NCBI GenBank assembly: GCA_020638795.1
Contig: JACKHW010000002.1
Span: forward strand, 1 to 64,000
Length of the DNA stretch: 64,000 nt
Source of the DNA: Planctomycetota bacterium
Lineage (GTDB): Bacteria > Planctomycetota > UBA1135 > GCA-002748355
Direction of reading: 5' to 3'
In this document: one piece after another, positions 7,658-15,896 of the stretch
Position numbering within the stretch: the stretch's first letter is position 1
How the letters are laid out: the number at the start of each line of letters is the position of its first letter
Notes under the pieces: generated by a model
What the model was told of the DNA's origin: nothing
The model's database searches: none
The model's input: only the letters and a program-made list of their open reading frames with translations
Made by a program: the position numbers and the translations under genes

Positions 7658-8668
7658 ATGACGATCAAGACGGAGTGGCTCTCACTCCTGAGTCTCGCGA
7701 TCGGCGCCCTCGCCGGTGGCACTCTGCAAGCGCAGAACTCTCAGGACGAACTCCAGAAGAAATACGAAGCCAAGGTCCACGAGTCCTGGTACACGAGCGG
7801 CGGCTGGATCGACGATTTCGGTGCCGCCAAGGAGCGTGCGAGGAAGGAGAACAAGGTCGTGTTCGCCTACTTCACGCGCTCCTATTCCCCGTGACCGCCG
7901 TGCAAGGCACTCGAGGACCGTGTGTTCTCGAAAGAAGAATTCCAGACCTGGGCCAAGGACAACGTCGTGCTCTTCGCGAGCATCATGACGAGGATCGAAG
8001 GTCGCGAAGACGATGCGCTGCTCAAGGACTACGGGTTCAGGGGCTTCCCCTCGATGGCGATCCTCGATGGCAGTGGGGACGCGATCACGAAGAAGGTCGC
8101 GCGCGAACTGCCAGCGATGAAGGAGAGCGTCGCGGCGTGCAACGCCTACGCGAAGACCAAGGCCAAGGTCGATGCCGGAGAAGACGTCGATCCGGCGGAG
8201 TGGTTCTTGACGCGTCTCGCGCTCGGACAATTCAGCGTCGATGAAGCCAAGGAGGCTGCTGCCGAACTCGAGTTGACCGAGTCGCAGAAGGCGACCTACG
8301 ACAAAGCACTGCTCGGACTCGAGCTCGACGGATTGATGGCGTCAGCGCGCAATCCCGCTGGGCAAAAGGCTGCTGCAGAGGCGGTGTACGCGTTCTACAA
8401 GGCAGGTCGCGTGCCAGCCGCGGGTTCGCAACAAGAGTCCTTCTTCATGGCGATGCTCGGAAGCGCTGCCGATTCGAAGAACGACGGTGATGCCTACCTC
8501 GTCGCGGGTCCGCACCTGTTGAAGCAGGCGAAGGACGCGTTGAAGCGCATCGAAGACATGCGGGAGGGTTTCAAGGGCGATCCGAAGAGGATCGAAGAGG
8601 CCATAGACCGAATGAAAAAGCAGGTCACGGACATCGAAGCCAAGCTCGAGTCCTTCAAGAAAGGCTGA
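7658..8668 (+). CDS. secreted thioredoxin-like selenoprotein, UxxC active site (in-frame UGA)
   Basis: A 336-residue exported thioredoxin-fold protein. Residues 1-26 form a signal peptide (LSLAIGALAGGTLQAQ). The thioredoxin-like part follows (~45-150): KENKVVFAYFTRSYSP, then TGA at 7892-7894 (codon 79), then PPCKALED. The TGA thus replaces the first cysteine of a CxxC site, giving U79-P-P-C82. The cis-proline region GFRGFPSMAILDGSG is intact. The C-terminal ~180 residues are alpha-helical and charged, ending in a lysine-rich coiled-coil-like segment (RIEEAIDRMKKQVTDIEAK). A good ribosome binding site (AAGGAAGGA) precedes ATG 7658. It sits 184 bp after the peroxiredoxin, so both may act in peroxide or disulfide defence, this one outside the cytoplasm. 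Readthrough as selenocysteine is inferred from motif position and a local hairpin. Confidence 0.86.
7911..7931 (+). promoter_or_regulatory. bacterial SECIS-like hairpin in thioredoxin-like mRNA
   Basis: TCGAGGAC (7911-7918) pairs with GTTCTCGA (7924-7931), an 8-bp stem with one G-U pair, around the 5-nt loop CGTGT. The stem starts 17 nt after the TGA. A guanine is the second loop base (7920, 26 nt after the TGA) and is followed by U. This fits the known bacterial SECIS rule of a G within the first two loop positions at 16-37 nt. Confidence 0.65.
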
Positions 8669-8710
8669 TCCGCACCTCGAGTGAGTTCGATCTTCCTTTG
8701 ATCGGAACCC

Positions 8711-8766
8711 GCGCGGCGTTTCTACCGGCCGTCGAGCCAAGCGCTCGGATCACCGAAACGCCGCGC
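8711..8766. repeat. 12-bp perfect inverted repeat between convergent genes
   Basis: GCGCGGCGTTTC (8711-8722) is the exact reverse complement of GAAACGCCGCGC (8755-8766), with a 32-nt spacer. It lies in the 194-bp gap between the thioredoxin-like gene and the convergent HAD gene, so a bidirectional terminator or RNA structure is the simplest reading. No T-run follows either arm. Confidence 0.5.
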
Positions 8767-8862
8767 CTCTATGTACGCACGGTGTGCGTCGAGTATCGCG
8801 AGGCCTACCTCGAACTGGCCGGGAAGCGCGAACTCGTTTTCGTCGCCAGAAACCGCGCAGGA

Positions 8863-9609
8863 TCAGTTGTTCGACGACAGAATGCGATCCACGAGCTGAG
8901 GCACGTCGCGCACCGTCTCGCACTCCGGTACGTCGAAGCCGAGGCTCGCGTCCATCCAATCGCCGAACGGGTCGAGCAGCACCGCACGCAGCCCTGCCGA
9001 TCGTGCGCCCTGCACGTCGATCGCCTCCAGGTCGCCACAGTGAAGCGCGTGGTCCGCGGTGCAGCCCGCTCGTTCGAGCGCGATCTCGAAGATGCGCGGG
9101 TCGGGCTTCTCGACGCCGACCGTTCCCGAATCGACGATGCTGTCGAAGTAGTGGTCGATACGCGCACGAGCGAGTTTTCGATCGATGCCGCCGTCCGAAT
9201 TGCTGACGATCACGAGCCGAAGGTCCGCCGCCCTCGCGCGTGCGAGTGCCGCGGGCACGCCCTCGGGCACGTGAGTCCATAGGTTGTCCCAGTTGCTTGG
9301 ATCTTCGAGGATCTCGAGCAGCGCAGGGAGTGCGGTCCGAACCTCTTCGTCGGTGATCCGATCGTCCTCGAGATCGCGTGCAGCACTCAGGATCGCCTCC
9401 GCATACACTGAGAGCGTCGAGCCTGACTCCGTGGACGCGCCACCTTGGAGGTAGTGGTTCAATGTCGGCCGTGCCATCGGCTCGGCGCGCGCGAAGATCT
9501 CCGGTTCGATCAGTAGTCCCGCCAAACTCGCCCACCGGCTCAAGAGACCGTAGTCCATGGCCAAAACCGTGTTGCCAGCATCGAGGAAGAGCGCCTTCAG
9601 CCTGTTCAT
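8863..9609 (-). CDS. HAD-family hydrolase
   Basis: A ~248-residue haloacid dehalogenase-superfamily hydrolase, probably a small-molecule phosphatase. Motif I is LFLDAGNT at residue ~6 (an Ala replaces the second Asp common in phosphatases, DxDxT, giving DxGxT), motif II is VIVSNSDG, motif III lysine is in VGVEKPDP, and motif IV is HCGDLEAIDVQGA. The cap domain sits between motifs I and II. I chose the ATG at 9609 (MNRLKALFLDAG); an ATG at 9618 is also possible. Its first ~53 bp overlap, antisense, the start of the following secreted-protein gene. The second nucleophile-region change makes the exact substrate class uncertain. Confidence 0.82.
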   Translation of the reverse strand: MNRLKALFLDAGNTVLAMDYGLLSRWASLAGLLIEPEIFARAEPMARPTLNHYLQGGASTESGSTLSVYAEAILSAARDLEDDRITDEEVRTALPALLEILEDPSNWDNLWTHVPEGVPAALARARAADLRLVIVSNSDGGIDRKLARARIDHYFDSIVDSGTVGVEKPDPRIFEIALERAGCTADHALHCGDLEAIDVQGARSAGLRAVLLDPFGDWMDASLGFDVPECETVRDVPQLVDRILSSNN

Positions 9610-10822
9610 CGCGCTCATCGTGCCAGCGCTCCTCGCATTCTTCGAGCCCGGTGTTCGCGCCCAAGGTGATCCCTCCGGGGGAGGGCAGGACGAGAAGCCC
9701 GAGTATGTCAACTGCACGACGTGCAATCACAAGGGCGGGCGCGAGTGCAAGGCGTGCAAGAGCCGTCAGGACACGTTCCTCGAGAGCGGCGCGGAGTTCG
9801 ATTCAGAACTCGCCAAGTGCAAGACGTGCGAGGGCTCGTTCGTCAAGGATTGTCCGAAGTGCGAGAACCCCGCATCCGAGGTGCCGCAGAAGAAGCGCAT
9901 CCAAGAGCTCGCGGATTGGACCGCCAAGCAGCGCGCGCGGGTCGACGAACTCGTCGGTCACGAGTGCATGCACGCGCAGAGCCGTTGGTTCTTCATCACG
10001 TTCGACCTCAAGCCGATGATGGTCGGCAAGATACGCCTCGGGACGTACGAGCTCATGCACCTCTACATCAAGCGCATGGAAGAGTTTCGCGTGCGCTTCA
10101 AGGAGGCGATGGAGGTCTCGGACACGGACATTCCCGACCGTTGTGAGCTCTACATGTGGCGCGATGGGCGTGATCAGGCTCTCGCTGCGCCAAAGTTCAC
10201 CGGCATGGGGGCGAGTGGTGCGGGCGTCAAACTGATGGGTGCGAGTTCGGTCTACTCGATGCTCTTCGAGAAGCGCTTCATCAAGAACGACGAGGACCTG
10301 CATCGTCACATGGTCCACAACGTCACGCACTTGTTGTCGTCGCAGCTGACACCCGCGCAGTGGATCGGCAAGTTCGGCGGTGGTTGGCTCGATGCCGGGC
10401 TCGCGCATTACTTCGAGTTCAAGCTCGACGAGAAGTGCACGACGTACTGCTATCAAGAAGTCGCGACGCAGATGAACTTCAAGGGTGGCAAGTGGCTCGT
10501 ACCGATCCGGAAGATGGTCGCTGGGGATCGCAACCTGACGTCGTTCCCGACCCTCTGCACGAAGAACACCGACGGACTCGATCCCAAGGAGCACGCGCTC
10601 GCATTCAGCTATGTGCACTTCTTGCTCGAAGGTGATTGGGAGTCCAGCACCGCAAAGGTCGAAGACGGCAAGGGGCGTGGCAAGGCGCTGACGAAAGTGC
10701 TGCGCATCCTCAAACAGAAGAAGGACACGCGAGAGGCGCTTCGCGACGTGTATGGGTGGACGGGTTTGAGCCTCGAGGAGAAGTGGAAAGAATGGGTGTT
10801 GCGCACCTATCCCACTCGCTGA
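9557..10822 (+). CDS. secreted cysteine-rich protein with degenerate metallopeptidase-like domain
   Basis: A 421-residue exported protein. The N-terminus is a signal peptide (LFIALIVPALLAFFEPGVRA). Next comes a DnaJ-like zinc-binding stretch with four CxxC pairs (CTTC, CKAC, CKTC, CPKC, residues ~54-105). The second half resembles peptidase-MA gluzincins, but the site is H254-N-V-T-H258 where HExxH is expected, and the downstream GGWLDAGLAHYFE has Ala280 where these families have the third ligand Glu. It is therefore probably non-catalytic. Its 5' end overlaps the divergent HAD gene antisense, and its 3' end overlaps the next gene by 31 bp. Start chosen because it gives a proper signal peptide. 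Biological role unknown. Confidence 0.75.
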   Translation: MAKTVLPASRKSAFSLFIALIVPALLAFFEPGVRAQGDPSGGGQDEKPEYVNCTTCNHKGGRECKACKSRQDTFLESGAEFDSELAKCKTCEGSFVKDCPKCENPASEVPQKKRIQELADWTAKQRARVDELVGHECMHAQSRWFFITFDLKPMMVGKIRLGTYELMHLYIKRMEEFRVRFKEAMEVSDTDIPDRCELYMWRDGRDQALAAPKFTGMGASGAGVKLMGASSVYSMLFEKRFIKNDEDLHRHMVHNVTHLLSSQLTPAQWIGKFGGGWLDAGLAHYFEFKLDEKCTTYCYQEVATQMNFKGGKWLVPIRKMVAGDRNLTSFPTLCTKNTDGLDPKEHALAFSYVHFLLEGDWESSTAKVEDGKGRGKALTKVLRILKQKKDTREALRDVYGWTGLSLEEKWKEWVLRTYPTR

Positions 10823-12435
10823 GTCGTGTTGCGCTCGCACTCACGTTCGTGTGCGCGGGCAGGGCTCTCACGCAGTCGACTCTGCCGCGTGACTTCGAGC
10901 GTGTGCATTTCGCGCGTCGCGAAGCACAGCTCGACCGGATGTTTTCGTCGGCGGGAACGCGTTTGCGCGACGAGGCGATGCGCAAGGTTCGGCACGCGGT
11001 CGAGATTCGAGGTTGGGCAGACAGCTTGTCGGGCACGCGTTCCCTGCGTCTCGCCGCAGCCTGGTCTCAGCTCACCGGGTTCACCGAAGACGACGAAGCG
11101 TGCAAGCAGCGCTTCGATTGGTTCTTGTTGGCCTTGCCCGAGATCGTCGACACCGAGAAGCTCGAGCGGGATCGCGTGCGTCTCGGCGAGATCATGCGCA
11201 CGATCTACCCGCTACTGCGACCCGTCGTCGTGACGGACCCCGACGCACCGACCGAAGGGCGTGACGCTATTCACTTGACCGGTCGCACGGTCTTCGGGTT
11301 CGAGAAGCCACCGCGGCTCCGGTTGCGGATGACGCTCTTGAATGGCGTCGACGTGATCGAACAGCGTGAACGTGGCGATTCGGACGACCCTCGCGGCTGG
11401 ATGCTCTACGACCTCGTCGAGTCGTTCCAGTTGTCGCCCGCCACACCACCTGGCCCGCTCACGGCGCGCATGGAAGTCGGTCGTAACGAGTCTTGGCCTC
11501 GTCTCGGCGATCCGGTCGACGAAGTCCGGTTCTGGCACGCGCCGGGATATCACCGGCGGGCCTGGGAGTTCTTCGGTAAGGTCAAGTCGGTCGTGGGGCA
11601 ACGCCGCCTCATCGATGCAGCAGACGCCGACGCCGAGATCGCTCGGCTCGCAGTTCTCCAAGAAGAGGTTCTGCGCCCCCTGCTCGGTCGAGACTATCTG
11701 CATCGTTCGTGGCCCGTCGAAGCACTCGCGGAAGGTCAAGCGCTCGTCGATGCCATCACGGCGCGCCAGGGCAAACAAGAAGACAAGCAACTCAGTGTCG
11801 ATGGGCACGAATTGCCCATGACCGGCGATCGCATGTTCGGTGTCGTCGCGGGACAGGACGAACTCGCGCGCGTCGAGCCACTGCGTGTGGTCTGGGGACC
11901 AAGGCTCACCGGTGTCGAGTCGCAGCTCCTCTTCGTTCTGCCTCCGGGTGGACAGGACGAGAACTACGTGATCGATGGGCTCGGACTCGATGTTCGCACG
12001 ATCCAGTCGACCCCCGGTGCGGTCGTCGCCTTCGCGCACGAGCCGGTCGGTGTTCGCTACGTCGAGAACGCGATGAAGCTCTTGGCCGATTTCTTCGGTG
12101 CTTCGCCGCGCCGCACGTCGCTCGTCGGCATCCTCGATGGGGGTACGAGGGCGCGTTTCGCTTTTCCGCGGTTCGGAGGCAAGCTGCGCGAGCTGATCTT
12201 CGTGGGTCGGGAGATGCCCGATGCCGCCGTGCTGGGCGCCGTTCAGCAAATCGATCGCATTCGGGTGGTCTCGGCGTACGGATTCCCGTCCTCGGTTCAC
12301 GTCGAGAAGCTCCTCGGCCTACCCAACTTCGATGCGAACAAGGCTCGCCTCTCGTTCGACGTGACGCTCGACCGGCCGCGTCCGATCCGTGAAGCCGTCG
12401 AAGTCGTGCTCCAAAAGGCGTTCACGCCGCGCTGA
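10792..12435 (+). CDS. secreted protein of unknown function, coupled to upstream gene
   Basis: A 547-residue exported protein I do not recognise. The ATG at 10792 lies inside the end of the preceding gene (31-bp overlap) and gives a clear signal peptide (LSRVALALTFVCAGRALTQS). The body is mixed alpha/beta with many charged residues and no obvious catalytic motif or cysteine pattern. A helical segment (~residues 30-160) precedes a beta-rich middle and a C-terminal part with LLFVLPPGGQDENYVIDGLG. The overlap indicates translational coupling with the degenerate peptidase-like protein, so the two probably act together outside the cytoplasm. It is convergent with ispH, leaving only 12 bp between stops. 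Confidence 0.7.
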   Translation: MGVAHLSHSLSRVALALTFVCAGRALTQSTLPRDFERVHFARREAQLDRMFSSAGTRLRDEAMRKVRHAVEIRGWADSLSGTRSLRLAAAWSQLTGFTEDDEACKQRFDWFLLALPEIVDTEKLERDRVRLGEIMRTIYPLLRPVVVTDPDAPTEGRDAIHLTGRTVFGFEKPPRLRLRMTLLNGVDVIEQRERGDSDDPRGWMLYDLVESFQLSPATPPGPLTARMEVGRNESWPRLGDPVDEVRFWHAPGYHRRAWEFFGKVKSVVGQRRLIDAADADAEIARLAVLQEEVLRPLLGRDYLHRSWPVEALAEGQALVDAITARQGKQEDKQLSVDGHELPMTGDRMFGVVAGQDELARVEPLRVVWGPRLTGVESQLLFVLPPGGQDENYVIDGLGLDVRTIQSTPGAVVAFAHEPVGVRYVENAMKLLADFFGASPRRTSLVGILDGGTRARFAFPRFGGKLRELIFVGREMPDAAVLGAVQQIDRIRVVSAYGFPSSVHVEKLLGLPNFDANKARLSFDVTLDRPRPIREAVEVVLQKAFTPR

Positions 12436-12447
12436 CGTACGGTGCGG

Positions 12448-13383
12448 TCAGCGGACCGCTTCGGGCAGGGTGAAGACGATGTCCTCGACCGGTCCGTCAC
12501 TCTCGACGACTTCGGTCGCTCCGAGTTCGCGTAGCCGCGCGATCACACCGCGGACGGAGATCTCGGGTGTCGAAGCGCCGGAAGTCACACCGATCGACTG
12601 TTTGCCGACGAGCCACGACGGATCGATCTGCCCTTGGTCGAGGATCAAGTGACTCTCGACGCCACGGCTCTCGCCACGTTCGCGCAGGCGATTGCTGTTG
12701 GAACTCGTCGGGTCCCCGATCACGAGCCAGAGGTCGACACCGTCGCTCAGCGCTTTGACGGCGTCCTGCCGGTTTTGCGTCGCGTAGCAGATGTCGTCCT
12801 GGAGCGGCAGGCGCAGTTTCGGGAAGCGCCGCTCGAGCACGTGGATGATGTCGCGGGCCTCGTCGACGGAAAGCGTCGTCTGCGTCAGGACCGCGACCTT
12901 CGTCGGGTCGGCGGGTTCCACTTGTTCGGCCTCTTTGACGTTCTCGATAACGATCGTGCGATCGGGCGCTTCGCCCACGACGCCTTCGACCTCGACGTGA
13001 TCGCGATGTCCGACCAAGAAGATCGTGAATTCCTTCTTGTTCCACGCACGAGCGCCGACGTGCACCTTCGTGACGAGCGGACACGTTGCGTCGACGACGC
13101 GCAATCCACGTGCCTCGGCCTCGCGGACGACTTGGGGGGGAACTCCGTGTGCGCTGAACACGACCCAGCTGTCCGCGGGAACGTCGGCGAGTTCGTCGAC
13201 GAAGACGGCACCCTTCTTCCGCAAGTCCTCGACGACGACGGCGTTGTGGACGATCTCGTGGCGCACGTAGACCGGGCGCCCGTAGCGTTCGAGCGCACGC
13301 TCGACGATCTCGATCGCGCGGTCGACGCCGGCACAGAAGCCTCGTGGGCTGGCAAGGACGACTCGGAAGCCAGAGGACGGCAT
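12448..13383 (-). CDS. ispH: 4-hydroxy-3-methylbut-2-enyl diphosphate reductase
   Basis: A 311-residue iron-sulfur enzyme that performs the last step of the MEP isoprenoid pathway, making IPP and DMAPP from HMBPP. The three cluster cysteines are visible in SPRGFCAGVDRA, VDATCPLVTKVH and DDICYATQNRQ. The substrate-binding histidines (HEIVHNAVVV and VGHRDHVEVEG), the TQTTLS strand and SNSNRLRE near the C-terminus are conserved. The ATG at 13383 (MPSSGFRVVLASPRG) gives the normal family N-terminus; a longer in-frame extension is arginine-rich and overlaps the next gene. It stands alone, downstream of and co-directional with the M23 lipoprotein gene. Confidence 0.96.
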   Translation of the reverse strand: MPSSGFRVVLASPRGFCAGVDRAIEIVERALERYGRPVYVRHEIVHNAVVVEDLRKKGAVFVDELADVPADSWVVFSAHGVPPQVVREAEARGLRVVDATCPLVTKVHVGARAWNKKEFTIFLVGHRDHVEVEGVVGEAPDRTIVIENVKEAEQVEPADPTKVAVLTQTTLSVDEARDIIHVLERRFPKLRLPLQDDICYATQNRQDAVKALSDGVDLWLVIGDPTSSNSNRLRERGESRGVESHLILDQGQIDPSWLVGKQSIGVTSGASTPEISVRGVIARLRELGATEVVESDGPVEDIVFTLPEAVR

Positions 13384-13445
13384 GCGGCGATCGTAGGCGC
13401 TGCGCCAGGAAATCCAAACCGGCACCGATCCTTCGCGCATCGGCT

Positions 13446-14219
13446 TCACGGGCGGTCCTTGCTGTCGCGCACCAACTCGACGTGTAGGTGCGGTCCTTCG
13501 GTGTGCCCCGACATCCCGATGTGACCGAGGACCGCGCCGACCTCGACGCGGTCGCCGGGGCGCCATGGCAGCGCGCGTCCGCCGCGAAGGTGAGAGAAGA
13601 GCAGGATGCGCCCGTCGTCACCGCGGATCAGGATCTCGTTGGTGCGCTCGCTCGGTGTCTCGGGCGCATCGTCCGTCACGGCGAGAACGCGACCCGACAC
13701 CGGGCTCGAGACCGGGGCGCCCTCGGTCGGTGTGCCTGCGGGGGCGACGAGATCCAGGGCGAGTCTTCGGGAGGGTTCTCGGTGATTGGATGCATGGAAG
13801 CCGGCGACGACCTCGGGCACGAGCCCCGCGATGCGCGGCATCGGGATGCGCGCTTCATCACGGACATCGGTGGGGACCGTTCGGATCGGCTCGTTCAGAA
13901 CCGCTCGCGACCGGCCGTCGTGTCCGAAGAACTCGATCCTGTATGCCTCTTCTCCCGCGGCAAGATCCGCATCGATCCACGCAGCGCGACCGGGCGGAAG
14001 CCAAGGGCCGTGTTCGCCGATGCGAACCGCCTCGCGCGACCCGGAATCGACCCGCACGCGAAACCACGCATGGCCGGTGCGTGCTTCCCGCGGCACCGGG
14101 TCGGGCTCGTAGATCAAGTCGAAATCGCCCGACGTACGGCACGCCGAAAGGACGGCCAACGATGCGGCAAGGGGGACGGCGAGCGAGGCGCGGAACGTCT
14201 CGTGGGCGAAGCGGCGCAT
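13446..14219 (-). CDS. M23-family peptidase-like lipoprotein
   Basis: A ~257-residue envelope protein with a lipoprotein signal (SLAVLSACRTSG; lipobox cysteine ~27). The C-terminal ~110 residues resemble LytM/M23 peptidoglycan endopeptidases: the aspartate motif is RRLALDLVAPAG, the glycine-rich strand is VSSPVSGRVLAV, and the end carries GMSGHTEGPHLHVEL with the HxH zinc ligands. The first-motif histidine (normally HxGxD) appears as Arg, so the zinc site may be incomplete and the protein could be a non-catalytic or altered regulator. The ATG at 14219 was preferred over an upstream GTG at 14249. It is divergent from the molybdenum oxidoreductase operon. Confidence 0.8.
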   Translation of the reverse strand: MRRFAHETFRASLAVPLAASLAVLSACRTSGDFDLIYEPDPVPREARTGHAWFRVRVDSGSREAVRIGEHGPWLPPGRAAWIDADLAAGEEAYRIEFFGHDGRSRAVLNEPIRTVPTDVRDEARIPMPRIAGLVPEVVAGFHASNHREPSRRLALDLVAPAGTPTEGAPVSSPVSGRVLAVTDDAPETPSERTNEILIRGDDGRILLFSHLRGGRALPWRPGDRVEVGAVLGHIGMSGHTEGPHLHVELVRDSKDRP

Positions 14220-14335
14220 GCGGCGATTCTCCGATGCTCGACGTTTCACGCAACGGTTCCCATCCGCGAGCTGCCAACTTCCCGCATCCCGTTCGGTCCT
14301 TTCCTGATGTCTCGTGGTTGCGTAGGTTGCTGCGC

Positions 14336-15877
14336 ATGCCCGATATCCAGCCAGGTTCGGCTTCGAGCACGCGGTGGGCCAAGCTCCTCGATCACACGCG
14401 ATGCATCGGTTGTCACGCTTGCAGCACGGCCTGCAAGTCCGAGAACGAGGTGCCGCTCGGCGTCCATCGCACCTACGTCAAACAGGTCGATGTCGGCACG
14501 TTCCCTCATGCGAGGCGGGCGTTCCAGGTCACACGCTGCAATCAGTGCGAGCAACCTCCTTGTGTCGATGCATGCCCGACCGCAGCGATGCACAAGCGAC
14601 CGGACGGGATCGTCGACTTCGACAAGTCGATCTGCATCGGCTGTAAGGCGTGCATCGCATCCTGTCCGTACGATGCGATCTTCATCAACCCGTACGACGG
14701 CAACGCGGAGAAATGCAACTTCTGCGCGCACCGCATCGATCAGGGTATGGAGCCGGCATGTGTCGTCGTCTGTCCGACGAACGCGATCCACGTCGGTGAT
14801 CTCTCGGACCCCGTCGACCCCGTGACACGGAGCGTGCATCGCGACCCGGTCACCGTTCGTCGACCCGAGAAGGACACGCGACCCAAGGTCTACTACAAGG
14901 GTGCGCATCAGGCGACGCTCGACCCGCTCGCCGCGAAGCGTCCCGAGGGTGGCCTCTTCATGTGGGGTGAACAAGGTCCGGTCAACTCCGCGCTCAGCGG
15001 TCATCCGGATACGCCCAACTCCTCGGCCGCCGCGGTCCTCGCTTGGGACATCCCGCATCGCGCGCCGTGGGACGCACGTGTGAGCCTCTACACGTGGACG
15101 AAGAGTCTTGCCGCTGGCATCTGGCTCGTTGCCGCGATGTTCGTGCTGTTCGGTGCGCTCGCGACCGATTCGTCGACTTGGCGCTGGACGGTCCCGGTCT
15201 TGTCCGGTGTTTGGCTCGCGGCGACGGGCGGCTTGCTGATCTGGGACCTGAAGCGACCCGAGCGCTTCTGGATGATCTTCGCGAAGCCGCAGTGGAAGAG
15301 CTGGCTCGTGCGCGGTGCCTTCATCATCGCGGGCTTCTCGGCGATCCTCGGACTGCACGTGCTCGCGTCGTTGCTGCAATCGAACAACATGTCGCGTGTT
15401 CTCGCTTGGATCGGCATTCCACTCGCGGTGATGACCGCCGTCTACACGGCGTTCCTCTTCGCGCAGGCGAAAGCGCGCGATCTGTGGCAGAGCCCGCTGC
15501 TCCCGCCGCTCTTGCTCGTGCAGGCGGTGCTCGCGGGATCGGCGGGGTTGCTCCCGTTCGTGTCGGATGCCGAGATCGCGCAAGGAGCGGGCGTGTCGGT
15601 CGTGACCGTGTTGCGATGGACGCTCGCTGCGGCTTGCGCCGCGCAGCTGTTGCTCACTGTCGGCGAAGTGACGCTGACGCACTCGACCGCACATGCGAAG
15701 CTCGCCACGCACGAGATGGTGCAGGGGCGCTTCCGCATGTTCTTCTGGGCCGGTGTGATCCTCGTCGGATTCGGACTCTTCGCACCGATTGCGCCCGTCG
15801 AGTACGGCGCGCTACTCGGTCTACTCGCCTTCGAACACGCGTACGTGCAGGCCGGTCAATCCGTGCCTCTCGCCTGA
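14336..15877 (+). CDS. fused four-cluster ferredoxin / NrfD-like membrane subunit of a molybdopterin oxidoreductase
   Basis: A 513-residue fusion of two subunits that are usually separate. Residues 1-160 are a DmsB/PsrB-type electron-transfer protein with sixteen cluster cysteines: C23/26/29/33, C68/71/76/80, C100/103/106/110 and C127/130/142/146, enough for four [4Fe-4S] centres. Residues ~250-510 are an NrfD/PsrC-like membrane domain with about eight hydrophobic helices (for example VSLYTWTKSLAAGIWLVAAM). It would pass electrons between the quinone pool and the catalytic subunit encoded 19 bp downstream. The ATG at 14336 gives the compact ferredoxin start. No Tat signal is seen, so the iron-sulfur face is probably cytoplasmic. 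Confidence 0.9.
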   Translation: MPDIQPGSASSTRWAKLLDHTRCIGCHACSTACKSENEVPLGVHRTYVKQVDVGTFPHARRAFQVTRCNQCEQPPCVDACPTAAMHKRPDGIVDFDKSICIGCKACIASCPYDAIFINPYDGNAEKCNFCAHRIDQGMEPACVVVCPTNAIHVGDLSDPVDPVTRSVHRDPVTVRRPEKDTRPKVYYKGAHQATLDPLAAKRPEGGLFMWGEQGPVNSALSGHPDTPNSSAAAVLAWDIPHRAPWDARVSLYTWTKSLAAGIWLVAAMFVLFGALATDSSTWRWTVPVLSGVWLAATGGLLIWDLKRPERFWMIFAKPQWKSWLVRGAFIIAGFSAILGLHVLASLLQSNNMSRVLAWIGIPLAVMTAVYTAFLFAQAKARDLWQSPLLPPLLLVQAVLAGSAGLLPFVSDAEIAQGAGVSVVTVLRWTLAAACAAQLLLTVGEVTLTHSTAHAKLATHEMVQGRFRMFFWAGVILVGFGLFAPIAPVEYGALLGLLAFEHAYVQAGQSVPLA

Positions 15878-15896
15878 CAGCAAGTTGGACAACGTC

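Noticed and set aside
12634..13524. A 296-codon + strand frame over ispH.
   Set aside because: ispH is unambiguous on the minus strand; the plus frame is its shadow.
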